A stretch of 64,000 nucleotides of DNA from Pseudomonas sp. dw_612 (GCF_018449725.1 NZ_JAAVVC010000011.1:1-64000); one strand, 5' to 3'; counted from the first letter of the stretch, positions 1 through 8,538 are shown. The notes: generated from the sequence alone by a model not told the origin. Program-made: numbers and translations.

Positions 1-1
1 A

Positions 2-49
2 GATCGAAAGATCGAAAGATCGAAAGATCGAAAGATCGAAAGATCGAAA
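2..49. repeat. 8-bp tandem repeat, six copies of GATCGAAA
   Basis: Six perfect head-to-tail copies of GATCGAAA run directly into a REP palindrome whose first bases are GATCGCAG. The unit resembles the REP edge with its flanking A residues, so the array may have grown from that edge by slippage. The window starts inside or at the edge of the array, so the true copy number may be higher. Confidence 0.9.
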
Positions 50-126
50 GATCGCAGCCTTCGGCAGCTCCCACATGGGTTTGTTGTACATCCTGTAGGA
101 GCTGCCGAAGGCTGCGATCTTTTTTG
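50..126. repeat. REP inverted pair (REPIN), family A; probable terminator of the DUF1989 gene
   Basis: Two arms of about 22 bases, beginning GATCGCAGCCTTCGGCAGC, face each other around a loop of about 25 bases. The right arm is followed by a T-run on the plus strand. The pair lies just past the stop codon of the minus-strand gene at 130, so its hairpin may stop or stabilise that transcript. Confidence 0.85.
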
Positions 127-129
127 CCT

Positions 130-981
130 TTATTTTTCCCAATCGGCCTTGGCGATGTGCAAGCCATGCAGGCCTTTGTACGCCGCGCGCTCAGGCTGGC
201 TCCAGCCTTCGAGCAACGTATCCTCCAAGCGATAAATCTCCACCCCCAGCGGGCGACACACGCTCAGCGGATCCTGCGCATCCGGCCCCCACATGGCCAG
301 CGACAGATCGCCGCCCGGGCAGGTCGACAACGCACACAACAAATCGATTTCGGCAAAAAACTCCAGGTAATCGCCCTTCTGCGCCGGGCATGCCTTCATG
401 AAGTACATGTCGTCATGATTGAGGCCGGTGCACTGGAAGATATTCAGTACGTCATGCACGTCAAACTCGGTCAGGCCATGGGGCAGCACGGCGCGGGTCA
501 GGTTCGAGTGGCAATGGTGATGAAAGTCCTCGCCAGTGAGCATTTTGTTCACATAGGGATCGCAGCGCGTGCCGAGCAAGTCGTGCAGCCGACCGCCATG
601 CTCGTCGATGCCGTAACCGGCCAGGCTGTCATCAGTAATGGTCACCAGCGGCCGTAAAAACGGCAGATTCGACCAGAGCCGGTCATGGGTGCTGACGTGG
701 GCGCCCTGCAACTGCCGGGTGCGTGCGGCCCACAGGCGTTCGCGCGGGTCGTGGGCATTCCAGACGTTGAAATCCCCGACCTGCGGGCCGACCGGCGTGG
801 TCACCCGGAACACATGCCCCGCCGGCACATGCCAGGCACGGCCGGTGCGAATCGGCACTTCGAATTGCTCGATCAGCGTGCGCCCGTCCTTGCTGTCGCG
901 GACCCGCTCATAAAACGCCTTGTCCACCTGCAATGCCGAGCCTTTGCTGACTTGATAGGCCGCCGGATAGTCTTTGTACAT
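130..981 (-). CDS. DUF1989 (urea carboxylase-associated) family protein
   Basis: The 283-residue soluble protein resembles the DUF1989 family, whose members often sit beside urea amidolyase or amino-acid catabolism genes; the biochemical role is not settled. Characteristic segments are GDFNVWNAHDPRERL (about residue 68), CHSNLTRAVLPHG and NIFQCTGLNHDDMYF in the middle, and a Cys/Gly-rich stretch, CPGGDLS, near residue 242. Conserved His and Cys residues there could bind metal, which is inference. A GAGG ribosome site lies about 9 bases before the ATG. The GntR gene lies 15 bases upstream on the same strand, so the pair is probably co-transcribed. No urea amidolyase genes are visible nearby. 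Confidence 0.75.
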   Translation of the reverse strand: MYKDYPAAYQVSKGSALQVDKAFYERVRDSKDGRTLIEQFEVPIRTGRAWHVPAGHVFRVTTPVGPQVGDFNVWNAHDPRERLWAARTRQLQGAHVSTHDRLWSNLPFLRPLVTITDDSLAGYGIDEHGGRLHDLLGTRCDPYVNKMLTGEDFHHHCHSNLTRAVLPHGLTEFDVHDVLNIFQCTGLNHDDMYFMKACPAQKGDYLEFFAEIDLLCALSTCPGGDLSLAMWGPDAQDPLSVCRPLGVEIYRLEDTLLEGWSQPERAAYKGLHGLHIAKADWEK

Positions 982-996
982 GGCACGAATCCTCGA

Positions 997-1650
997 TCAG
1001 TGATGGGGAACAGGGGTCAGCAGTTGCAACAGCAACTGCTCGGAATCGTCGAGATACAGGCTCATGGCCTCCAGCGCCGCAGCCTTGTTACCTTCGGCCA
1101 GCCAATCGTGGATCAACCGGTCACGGGCCAGCCATGGCGCCTGAAAACGCGACTCATCGGGAGCACTGCAAAACACCAGGCGCAACTGCGCGACGACATT
1201 GGTGAAAAACTCATCGAACAAAGGGCTGCGCAACAGCCCGACGATGTGTTGATGGAAAGCCAGGCTGTGGGTGCCGACGGCGCGCCAGTCTTCGCGGTCC
1301 CGGGCCAGTTCGGTGGCCTCCAGGGCTTCGAGCATCCGGTCGGACTGGTACTCCCGCAGCGGCTGGCTGGCGCTGATGGCTTGCAATTCGAGAGTGCGGC
1401 GAACGTTGAACAGATCGCGCACGTCATCGACGCCGACCCGGCGCACCATCACGCCTTTGTTGCGCACATAGCGGGTCAAGCCCTCCTGCCCCAGACGATG
1501 CAGCGCTTCACGAATGGTGTTGCGCGAAGCGTTGTAGGCCGACACCAGATCGTTTTCTACCAGCGCCATGCCGGGCAGCAAGCGACCACCGATGATGTCG
1601 GCGCGCAACTCCAGGGTGATGTGGTCGGCCAGGGACAGCCCGCTGCTCAT
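997..1650 (-). CDS. GntR-family transcriptional regulator, FCD (FadR/VanR) subgroup
   Basis: The N-terminal winged helix-turn-helix (about residues 8-70) includes SRNTIREALHRLGQEG, a typical GntR recognition helix. An all-helical FCD ligand domain follows (about 80-210). The usual ligands of this subgroup are small carboxylic acids, often with a bound metal. I chose the start at 1650 (MSSGLS, 217 residues) because GAGG lies about 8 bases upstream. A start nine codons earlier would lie inside a perfect palindrome at 1665-1679 that looks like an operator. It probably controls itself and the DUF1989 gene 15 bases downstream; the inducer is unknown. Confidence 0.85.
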   Translation of the reverse strand: MSSGLSLADHITLELRADIIGGRLLPGMALVENDLVSAYNASRNTIREALHRLGQEGLTRYVRNKGVMVRRVGVDDVRDLFNVRRTLELQAISASQPLREYQSDRMLEALEATELARDREDWRAVGTHSLAFHQHIVGLLRSPLFDEFFTNVVAQLRLVFCSAPDESRFQAPWLARDRLIHDWLAEGNKAAALEAMSLYLDDSEQLLLQLLTPVPHH

Positions 1651-1664
1651 AGGGATCGCCTCAT

Positions 1665-1679
1665 GATTGTTCAACAATC
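1665..1679. promoter_or_regulatory. Candidate operator of the GntR/FCD regulator
   Basis: GATTGTTCAACAATC is a perfect 15-base palindrome with a single central base, 15 bases before the chosen start of the GntR gene. Short palindromes with TTGT/ACAA-like half sites are typical FCD-GntR operators. Its location suggests autoregulation of the GntR-DUF1989 unit. Confidence 0.55.
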
Positions 1680-1825
1680 GTTAGCGAAGGAGTAATCACT
1701 ATTCATGCCAAATCTTAAAATCGGCACAACCGAGTTGGACGCATCTGCATGCTTTTTAGAAGTAGAAGTACAGTCACCATTCAACGTTCATTGGTTAAGA
1801 TGGCGCATTGTCGCGGAGATTAGAG

Positions 1826-2383
1826 ATGCGTTACTCGCAGGACCATAAAGCCCAGACCCACCAACGCATCATCAAGGAAGCGTCAGCACGTTTCCGCCGC
1901 GACGGAATCGGTGCGACCGGCTTGCAACCGCTGATGAAAGCGCTGGGGCTGACCCATGGCGGCTTTTATTCGCACTTCAAGTCCAAGGACGAACTGGTCG
2001 AAAAGGCCTTGGTGGCCGCAGGCGAACAAGTCGAAGGCTTATGCGCCGAGCTGTTCGCCCAGGAGCGTCCACTGGATGCGTTCATCGACACGTATCTGTC
2101 CGAATGGCATCAAACGTCACCCGATGAAGGCTGTCCGCTGCCGACCATGTCGTCGGAACTCGGGCTGCGCGGGCAGCCGAGCCCCACCAGCGATGCGGTG
2201 CTCAACGCGCGACTTGAACAGGTGCAAGGCACCCTGGAAGGCGAAAACACTGCCGAGCGCAGCATCGTCATCATGTCGACGCTAATCGGCGCGCTGCTGC
2301 TATCACGCAGTGTCGAGAACCCGGAGCTGGCTCAGCGGATTCTCGACGTCACGCGCGATCACCTCAAGCAGATCAACGATTAG
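1826..2383 (+). CDS. TetR-family transcriptional regulator
   Basis: The 185-residue protein has an N-terminal TetR DNA-binding domain: about residues 5-50, with helix-turn-helix LMKALGLTHGGFYSHF followed by KSKDEL. The C-terminal half is a helical ligand pocket containing DEGCPLPTMSSELG, a motif I associate with regulators of small redox and fatty-acid-linked genes. I preferred ATG 1826 to an upstream TTG because GGAG lies about 8 bases before it. The gene converges on fabF and overlaps its end by 4 bases. It may control the fabF-SDR pair, but the sequence does not show this directly. Confidence 0.85.
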   Translation: MRYSQDHKAQTHQRIIKEASARFRRDGIGATGLQPLMKALGLTHGGFYSHFKSKDELVEKALVAAGEQVEGLCAELFAQERPLDAFIDTYLSEWHQTSPDEGCPLPTMSSELGLRGQPSPTSDAVLNARLEQVQGTLEGENTAERSIVIMSTLIGALLLSRSVENPELAQRILDVTRDHLKQIND

Positions 2384-3654
2384 CCCTGCCAGCGCTTGAA
2401 CAGCACGCTGGCATTGACCCCGCCAAAACCAAAGCCATTGGACAGCGCGTACTCGATCGGCATCGATCGCGCCTCGCCATGGACAATGTCCACGCCTTGC
2501 GCCGCCGGGTCCGGGTTCTCGAAATTGAGGGTCGCCGGCACGATCTGATCGCGGATGGCCAACAACGTGAAGATGGCCTCGATCCCACCGGCGGCACCGA
2601 GCAGATGCCCGGTGGCCGACTTGGTCGACGTCACGGCAATCTTGTTATCGGTCCCGAACAACGACTTGATCGCCGCCAACTCACCCAGATCCCCAACCGG
2701 AGTCGAAGTGGCGTGAGCGTTGAGATGCTGGACCTGCGCCGGCGAAACCCCGGCCTGCGCCAACGCCAGTGACATCGCCCGCCGGGCACCGCTGCCATCT
2801 TCGGGACCGGCGGTGAGGTGATAGGCGTCGGCGCTGGTGCCGTAGCCGACCAGCTCGGCGATGGGCTGAGCACCACGGGCCAGCGCATGCTCAAGGGATT
2901 CAACCACCAGCAGACCGGAACCCTCCCCCATCACAAAACCATCGCGCCCACTGTCGAACGGTCGCGAAGCGCGCTCCGGCGTTTCGTTGTAACCGCTGGA
3001 CAAGGCACGAGCCGCGGCAAAACCGGCCAGGCTGACCCGATCGATTGACGCTTCCGCGCCGCCACACACGGCAATATCGGCCTCACCACAACGAATCAGC
3101 CGCGCCGCATCACCGATCGCCTGAACGCCCGCCGCACACGCGGTGACCGGTGCGCCCAGCGGGCCTTTGAAACCATGCTGGATCGACACGTGACCGGCGG
3201 CGAGATTGACCAGGAATGATGGAATGGTGAACGGCGACAACCGTCGCGGACCGCGAGTGTCCGTGGTGCGCACCGCATCGGCTATCGCGCCGAAACCACC
3301 CACACCGGAACCGATGATCGTGGCGGTGCGTTCCTGGGCGTTGGCGTCCAGGGCTTTCCAACCGGCCTGCTCCAGCGCCTGGCGTGCAGCCTCCATGGCA
3401 AACATGATGAAGCGATCCATCTTCTTCTGTTCTTTGGGCGGCGTTGCCCGGTCCGGGTCGAAACCTGCTTGCGCATCTTCAGCCACGCTGGGCACGGCGC
3501 CACCGACCTTAGCCGGTAAATCCGCCACCACCTCATCCGGCAATGCTCGCAACCCGGAGCGCCCGGCCAGCAGGCGCGCCCAAACTGTCTCGACGCCACT
3601 ACCCAGTGGCGACACCAGGCCCATACCCGTTACAACCACTCGACGATCACTCAT
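2380..3654 (-). CDS. fabF: Beta-ketoacyl-ACP synthase II (secondary FabF-type)
   Basis: FabF condenses malonyl-ACP with acyl-ACP in fatty-acid elongation. The 424-residue thiolase-fold protein shows the full catalytic triad: Cys173 in TACAAG, His314 in NAHATSTPVGD and His350 in SATGHLLGAAG. It also has the late glycine-rich NGFGFGGVNAS. It is not in a fab cluster with acpP or fabG; its neighbours are an SDR 32 bases upstream on the same strand and a convergent TetR regulator. That suggests a second FabF (compare FabF2 of P. aeruginosa, from memory) with a conditional role, not the housekeeping copy. The insertion near residues 55-75 (DAQAGFDPDRATPPKEQKK) is longer than I expect from classic FabF. 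Confidence 0.9.
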   Translation of the reverse strand: MSDRRVVVTGMGLVSPLGSGVETVWARLLAGRSGLRALPDEVVADLPAKVGGAVPSVAEDAQAGFDPDRATPPKEQKKMDRFIMFAMEAARQALEQAGWKALDANAQERTATIIGSGVGGFGAIADAVRTTDTRGPRRLSPFTIPSFLVNLAAGHVSIQHGFKGPLGAPVTACAAGVQAIGDAARLIRCGEADIAVCGGAEASIDRVSLAGFAAARALSSGYNETPERASRPFDSGRDGFVMGEGSGLLVVESLEHALARGAQPIAELVGYGTSADAYHLTAGPEDGSGARRAMSLALAQAGVSPAQVQHLNAHATSTPVGDLGELAAIKSLFGTDNKIAVTSTKSATGHLLGAAGGIEAIFTLLAIRDQIVPATLNFENPDPAAQGVDIVHGEARSMPIEYALSNGFGFGGVNASVLFKRWQG

Positions 3655-3686
3655 ACCGCAATTACCTCAAGCCGATTCATGGCGCC

Positions 3687-4481
3687 TCACGTGTAACGCG
3701 TGGCGGCCTTACTTTTGGAAAGATTCGGTGCCAACACCAGACGCGCCGCTACGAAAGCATCCCAGTCGGACGCATCCGGCAACGAAGGAATGGTGACCAG
3801 CTCACCTTGGTCCAGGCCGGACAACGCCGCGTCGACCATGTCCCCGGCCTCCATGATCATTTCTGCCGGGATGCCACTGGCATCGATACCGGATCGTTCC
3901 CAGATTTCGGTGCGTGTTACCCCTGGCAACACCGCCTGAACCTGGACCCCGGTGCCGTTGAGTTCAGCATTCAACGATTGGGTCAGACTCAGAACATACG
4001 CCTTGCTGGCACTGTAAGTCGCGTTGAAACGCTCGGGGAACAACGCCACTACCGACGCAATATTGATGATCGTGCCTCGACCCGCCTTGGCGAAACTGGC
4101 CGCCGCCGCCGAGGCCAGACGTGTAACGGCGGTGATGTTGAGCTGAATCAAGCGCTCCAGTTGTTCCATGTCGGCGTTGGCCAGCAAGCCATCCGCCGCA
4201 ACGCCGGCGTTATTGAGCAATAGGGTGATGCTTGAATCGCTACGCAGGCGCTGCTCAAGTTTCAGCACTTCGTCCTTTTGCGTCAGGTCAGCCTTGAGCA
4301 CTTCGACCTGAACGCCATGCTCGGCGCTCAGCTTGCTCGCCGCTGCCTCCAAACGCTGCTCGTCGCGAGCCACCAACAACAAATCAAAACCACGTGCCGC
4401 CAACCGCTCGGCGTAAATCGCGCCGATACCGGACGAAGCGCCGGTGACGAGGGCTGTACCTTGGGACTGGGTGGAGGTCAT
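3687..4481 (-). CDS. Short-chain dehydrogenase/reductase (SDR)
   Basis: This 264-residue classical SDR has the cofactor motif TGASSGIG (residues 13-20), NNAG near residue 90, and the catalytic triad Ser143, Tyr156 and Lys160 (YSASK). The C-terminal part matches the YdfG/DltE-like soluble SDR group, but the substrate cannot be read from sequence. It lies 32 bases upstream of the secondary fabF on the same strand, which suggests a shared transcript. A consensus -10 box and direct repeats lie in front of it (4541-4579). Confidence 0.85.
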   Translation of the reverse strand: MTSTQSQGTALVTGASSGIGAIYAERLAARGFDLLLVARDEQRLEAAASKLSAEHGVQVEVLKADLTQKDEVLKLEQRLRSDSSITLLLNNAGVAADGLLANADMEQLERLIQLNITAVTRLASAAAASFAKAGRGTIINIASVVALFPERFNATYSASKAYVLSLTQSLNAELNGTGVQVQAVLPGVTRTEIWERSGIDASGIPAEMIMEAGDMVDAALSGLDQGELVTIPSLPDASDWDAFVAARLVLAPNLSKSKAATRYT

Positions 4482-4540
4482 GACGGTGCTCCTGAGGGAA
4501 TGGCTTTAGGAAGACAAGCGCCTGGGCGCTTCGGGGTTTT

Positions 4541-4579
4541 ATTATAGGCATAATCCCAACGCCATATGATAGACGTAAT
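4541..4579 (-). promoter_or_regulatory. Candidate promoter and operator of the SDR-fabF unit
   Basis: On the minus strand TATAAT (4541-4546) is a consensus -10 box about 60 bases before the SDR start; I see no good -35. Two related 12-mers, TATAGGCATAAT (4543-4554) and GATAGACGTAAT (4568-4579), match at 9 of 12 positions and start 25 bases apart, so they could be regulator sites overlapping the promoter. Confidence 0.35.
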
Positions 4580-4626
4580 TTTCCATACCCCGACGTAAGG
4601 CCCGTTTCATCACTTGGCCAGAATGC

Positions 4627-4650
4627 AAAAAGGCCGGTCAATGACCGGCC
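4627..4650 (-). terminator. Rho-independent terminator of the comEA-like gene
   Basis: Read on the minus strand, GGCCGGTCATTGACCGGCC forms a strong hairpin followed by TTTTT. It lies about 20 bases past the stop of the minus-strand comEA-like gene. Confidence 0.85.
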
Positions 4651-4671
4651 TCTTGGCGTTGATCCAAAAGC

Positions 4672-5007
4672 TTAGTTCACTTCGAGCTTATCGCGATTCC
4701 TGTCCAGAATCGCTTTGCCGATGCCTTTCACTTCCAGCAACTCGTCCACGGACGCAAATGGTCCATTGGTATCACGATATGCAACAATCGCCTTGGCCTT
4801 GGCTTCGCCGACACCCGCCAGTTCGCGCTGCAGTGTCGGGGCATCAGCACCGTTCAAATCGATTTTTTCGGCCTGCGCCTTGGCACCAACGTCCAGCACC
4901 AGTGGCGCATTGACAGCCTCAGGTTTGCCCGCAGGCGCCGCAATGGCAGCAATTGAGGCGCTAGTGAGCAGGGCAAAAACCAGGGAGGTGAAATAGCCTG
5001 TACGCAT
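4672..5007 (-). CDS. ComEA-like helix-hairpin-helix DNA-binding protein, secreted
   Basis: The 111-residue protein begins with a signal peptide (MRTGYFTSLVFALLTS.., cleavage probably after AIAA near residue 24). It ends in a double helix-hairpin-helix domain with LAGVGEAKAKAIV and LLEVKGIGKAIL, the ComEA/Tex type that binds double-stranded DNA without sequence preference. In competent bacteria ComEA takes up DNA in the periplasm. In pseudomonads this small version sits next to wbpM, and its role is not proven. I chose ATG 5007 for its GGAG site and signal peptide; a longer frame upstream lacks both. A terminator follows at 4627-4650. Confidence 0.85.
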   Translation of the reverse strand: MRTGYFTSLVFALLTSASIAAIAAPAGKPEAVNAPLVLDVGAKAQAEKIDLNGADAPTLQRELAGVGEAKAKAIVAYRDTNGPFASVDELLEVKGIGKAILDRNRDKLEVN

Positions 5008-5119
5008 AAGTGAAGCTCCATGACATCGTTTGAGAAAGCAGCTTTTCCGAAGCTGCTCTCCAAACTTAGGCGATGCACTGGAACTGTCAAAAGTGTGTAC
5101 GTTACAGAATGTGAAACAA

Positions 5120-7114
5120 TCAGGGTTCGAGGTGACGCTGCTGATAGATCCAGTCGACGATTTCACCGTCGGGAGTATAGCCGCTGACGGTTTCACGCAG
5201 GAGTTGGCGCACGCGGGAATAATCATCATGTTCGACAGCATTGAGTAACGCAGTCAAACGAGCCTTGAGCACGTCCCAGGGCAGATGATCTTCGTGGGCG
5301 CTCATGATCATCGGGTGCTGCGTCGCCACAACGTTGTCACCGATCAGCAATTCTTCGTAGAGCTTTTCCCCGGGGCGCAAACCGGTGAACTCGATGGAGA
5401 TGTCACCTTGCAGGTTTTTCTCGGAGCGAATACTCAACCCGGACAGATGAATCATCTTCTCCGCCAGTTCGACGATTTTCACCGGCTCGCCCATGTCCAG
5501 CACAAACACATCACCGCCCAAGCCCATCGAACCGGCCTGAATCACCAATTGCGCGGCTTCGGGGATGGTCATGAAGTAGCGAGTGATCTTCGGATGGGTG
5601 ACGGTCAGCGGGCCGCCGGATTTGATTTGGCTGTGGAACAGCGGAATAACCGAACCGGAAGAGCCAAGCACGTTGCCGAAACGCACCATGGTGAAACGGG
5701 TTTTGTTGACGCGGGACACGTTGGCCTTGTCGCCGAACAGAACGGGGGCGATTTCGCGGCTGAGGGCTTGGAGGGTCAATTCGGCGAGACGCTTGGTACT
5801 GCCCATGACGTTGGTCGGACGTACGGCCTTGTCAGTCGAGATCAGGACGAAGTTGGAAACTCCTGACTGCAATGCTGCCTGAGCGGTGTTGAGCGTACCG
5901 ATGACGTTGTTGAGGACGCCTTCGGCTATGTTGTGTTCGACCATCGGGACGTGCTTGTAAGCGGCTGCGTGGTAGACGGTGTCTACGCGCCAGGTTTTCA
6001 TCACGTCCAGCAGTTTGTCCTTATGGCGGATAGAGCCCAGGATCGGCAACAACTTGACCGACACCGACTCGCGACAGCCACGCTGCTCCAACTCGGAAAG
6101 AATGCTGTAGAGATTGAATTCACTGTGCTCGAACAGCAAAAGCGTGGTGGGGCCCAGGGAAAATATCTGTCGGCAAAGCTCTGACCCGATTGATCCGCCG
6201 GCGCCCGTTACCATCACGGTTTTGCCTTTGATACAGCGTGCAAGCAGGTCGGGTTGCGCGGGCACCGAGTCGCGGCCCAGCAAGTCGGCTATATCCACTT
6301 CCTGAATGTCTTCGACCTTTACCCGACCACTGGCCAGATCGGTGAAGTTCGGGACGCTTCGTATGTGAAGCGGGTAGTCTTCAAGCAGATTGAGGATTTC
6401 CCTGCGTCGAGCGCGGGTTGATGACGGCAATGCCAAGAGGATTTCCTGCGCGCCGGTGACGTCGATCATTTGCTGGATGTGCTTGGGTTTGTAGACCTGG
6501 AGGCCCGAAATAGAGCGGTCAGCGATACTGGCGTCATCGTCGATGAAAGCCACCGGACGCATGACCCGGCCCATGCGCAGCGCAGCAACCAACTGATTAC
6601 CAGCAACACCAGCACCGTAGATGGCGACTTTGGTGAGACCGTCGTCACGATTGGTGAAAGGAACGTGCTGAGCGGCGGTGAACCAGTCACCCATGAAGTA
6701 TTGACGCATGCATAGGCGCAAGCCGCCAATGATGACCAAGCTGAGCCACCAGTAGTTAAAGATGATCGAGCGAGGAACGACCGTTTCGTGGTTGCTGTAC
6801 CAATAGACGACAAGCGCCAGGATCAGGGAAGAAAGGCTGACAGCTTTAATGATGGCGATGAGCGCGTCGTTACCGAAATAGCGCATGACCGCACGGTACA
6901 TACCGAATCGAATGAATAACGGAATGGCGATGACCGGGGCACAGGCGAAAAGCCACAGATGGATCCTGAGCGGATTGTACATGTCGTCGATTCCCAGACG
7001 AACGATGAACGCGAGCCACAAGGCAACCCAGACCAGAAAAATATCCGTGGCAACCTGGATCAATCGTTTTCGCCGCCTGGGAAGTCCAAGCAAATACGTC
7101 CTGACTTTATCCAT
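5120..7114 (-). CDS. wbpM: UDP-N-acetylglucosamine 4,6-dehydratase, membrane-bound, WbpM type
   Basis: WbpM converts UDP-GlcNAc to the 4-keto-6-deoxy sugar, the branch point to QuiNAc and FucNAc in Pseudomonas O-antigen. From ATG 7114 the protein has 664 residues. Four or so membrane segments (residues 20-140) come first. A CoA-binding/Rossmann-like region (AIYGAGVAG, about 164) follows, and then the SDR catalytic domain with VTGAGGSIGSEL (about 302). The active site reads ST..M..K (about Ser426, Met437, Lys441), the Met-for-Tyr variant known from WbpM. It matches full-length WbpM end to end. A GTG five codons upstream is an alternative start. The gene marks the conserved left end of the O-antigen locus. 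Confidence 0.95.
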   Translation of the reverse strand: MDKVRTYLLGLPRRRKRLIQVATDIFLVWVALWLAFIVRLGIDDMYNPLRIHLWLFACAPVIAIPLFIRFGMYRAVMRYFGNDALIAIIKAVSLSSLILALVVYWYSNHETVVPRSIIFNYWWLSLVIIGGLRLCMRQYFMGDWFTAAQHVPFTNRDDGLTKVAIYGAGVAGNQLVAALRMGRVMRPVAFIDDDASIADRSISGLQVYKPKHIQQMIDVTGAQEILLALPSSTRARRREILNLLEDYPLHIRSVPNFTDLASGRVKVEDIQEVDIADLLGRDSVPAQPDLLARCIKGKTVMVTGAGGSIGSELCRQIFSLGPTTLLLFEHSEFNLYSILSELEQRGCRESVSVKLLPILGSIRHKDKLLDVMKTWRVDTVYHAAAYKHVPMVEHNIAEGVLNNVIGTLNTAQAALQSGVSNFVLISTDKAVRPTNVMGSTKRLAELTLQALSREIAPVLFGDKANVSRVNKTRFTMVRFGNVLGSSGSVIPLFHSQIKSGGPLTVTHPKITRYFMTIPEAAQLVIQAGSMGLGGDVFVLDMGEPVKIVELAEKMIHLSGLSIRSEKNLQGDISIEFTGLRPGEKLYEELLIGDNVVATQHPMIMSAHEDHLPWDVLKARLTALLNAVEHDDYSRVRQLLRETVSGYTPDGEIVDWIYQQRHLEP

Positions 7115-7542
7115 AAATACCCCACTCACCTCGGATGTCTCCCCTGAAATGTTGCATCACCGTAGTGAAGTCCAAATGGCATAATGCATCAACTTAAAAT
7201 AACTGAATTGCCGGATCACTATCGGCATCTCAATAATTGAGATTTCGACATCTCCAGATCGAATTAATTCGATGGTTCGAATGATGGCACATAGTCCCGC
7301 CCCTCGCCCAAGCTCAGAGGCGGAATACCAATACATCCCGTAGTAGATATTTCCAGACAAAGCGGGCCGCAACTGCACGCAAGCGCGTGAGAAAAATCGC
7401 CACAAGCGGCAGGAATGGGCATCTGCTGCTCATTTTACGGCGACTTGCGGGAATTCCCTGCGGGTAACGACACCGTGTAAAACATTGATAAACCCGGTAA
7501 ACTATCCAGCCTCGCTGCAACGTCAGAGCCATATTCGCCACC
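7115..7542. other. Divergent intergenic region of the O-antigen locus (428 bases)
   Basis: This AT-rich gap separates wbpM (leftward) from the first plus-strand glycosyltransferase (rightward) and must hold both promoters. It contains two palindromes, listed separately at 7227-7273. I could not find a JUMPstart/ops element (GGCGGTAG) for RfaH. No credible gene is visible. Confidence 0.7.
7227..7273. promoter_or_regulatory. Two adjacent palindromes, candidate regulator sites
   Basis: ATCTCAATAATTGAGAT (7227-7243) has 7-base arms and a 3-base spacer. ATCGAATTAATTCGAT (7258-7273) is a perfect 16-base palindrome. Their centres are about 30 bases apart, three helical turns, so the sites would lie on the same DNA face. 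They sit roughly midway between wbpM and the rightward operon. Confidence 0.4.
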
Positions 7543-8538
7543 ATGGAAAGAGCGTTCAACCTTGTGCCAAATCATCCTCCCACCACAACTATACCCATGA
7601 TTAATCCCGCGACAGATCCGGGATGCGTGGCTGTCTTGCTGTGTACGTTCAACGGGGGAAGCTTTCTCAAGGAGCAACTGAGTTCGATAGCCGCCCAAAG
7701 CCATGAGCACTGGGTGGTGTACGCATCAGACGACGGGTCAACGGATGATACGCTAGAAATTTTGCAACACTATCGCGAGGTCTGGGGTAGTGATCGGCTG
7801 CTGATCAGCGAGGGGCCTCGACAAGGGTTTTCGAACAATTTCCTGTCCGTCCTGGGCCAGGCCTGTGGCCATCACGAATATTACGCATTTTGTGATCAGG
7901 ACGACCGTTGGCACCCGGCAAAACTTCAAAAGGCACTCAACTGGCTGAAACGTCAGCCTCCCGAGACGCCCTCGCTTTATTGCGGTCGTACACAGGTTGT
8001 CGACATCACCGGGAAAATCATCGGGCTATCCCCGCTGTTCAAAAAGCGCCCAAGCTTCGAAAATGCCCTAATGCAAAACCTGGCTGGCGGCAATACGATG
8101 CTGATCAACCGGGCGGCCTGTGTCTTACTGAATGAAACCCCAGCCGGTACCCCCTTGGTATGCCACGACTGGTGGACCTACCTACTGGTCAGCGGTTGTG
8201 GCGGCAATGTCTACTACGACCCCGAACCGACACTTGACTATCGTCAGCACACTCAAAACGTCATTGGAGCCAACACATCCATAAAGAGCCGAGCGACTCG
8301 TCTAAAGAGCATGTTTGAAGGTTCATTCAGTGAATGGAACGCCAAGAACATCGCAGCGCTGTCTACCTTCTCTCCCCGTTTGAATCCGCATAGCGCAGCA
8401 AGCCTCATGCGTTTTGAGCAGGCTCGTAACGCCCCGCTTACAACAAGGATCAAGCTAATGGTCGTCAGCCGCTTTTATCGACAGACCCTTTTAGGCAATC
8501 TCGGCCTCGCTCTGGCTGTCCTGATCAAAAGGATCTAA
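7543..8538 (+). CDS. Glycosyltransferase family 2 (rhamnosyltransferase-like)
   Basis: This predicted cytoplasmic GT2 enzyme (331 residues) would add a sugar, plausibly rhamnose, to the growing O-chain. The GT-A fold shows VAVLLCTFNGG near residue 30, the donor-binding SDDGSTDDT near 62 and a metal/acceptor motif, FCDQDDRW, near 113. Near the end DYRQHTQNVIGAN is shared with the GT2 at 29608-30531 (DYRQHERNQVGAN), so both belong to one subfamily. Neither ATG 7543 nor ATG 7597 (MINPAT) has a clear ribosome site, so the start is uncertain. It is the first gene of the plus-strand arm, 130 bases before wzm; that short gap has no gene. Confidence 0.85.
   Translation: MERAFNLVPNHPPTTTIPMINPATDPGCVAVLLCTFNGGSFLKEQLSSIAAQSHEHWVVYASDDGSTDDTLEILQHYREVWGSDRLLISEGPRQGFSNNFLSVLGQACGHHEYYAFCDQDDRWHPAKLQKALNWLKRQPPETPSLYCGRTQVVDITGKIIGLSPLFKKRPSFENALMQNLAGGNTMLINRAACVLLNETPAGTPLVCHDWWTYLLVSGCGGNVYYDPEPTLDYRQHTQNVIGANTSIKSRATRLKSMFEGSFSEWNAKNIAALSTFSPRLNPHSAASLMRFEQARNAPLTTRIKLMVVSRFYRQTLLGNLGLALAVLIKRI

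Noticed and set aside
2..49. Tandem repeats considered as a CRISPR array
   Set aside because: The unit is 8 bases with no spacers; there are no cas genes in the window.
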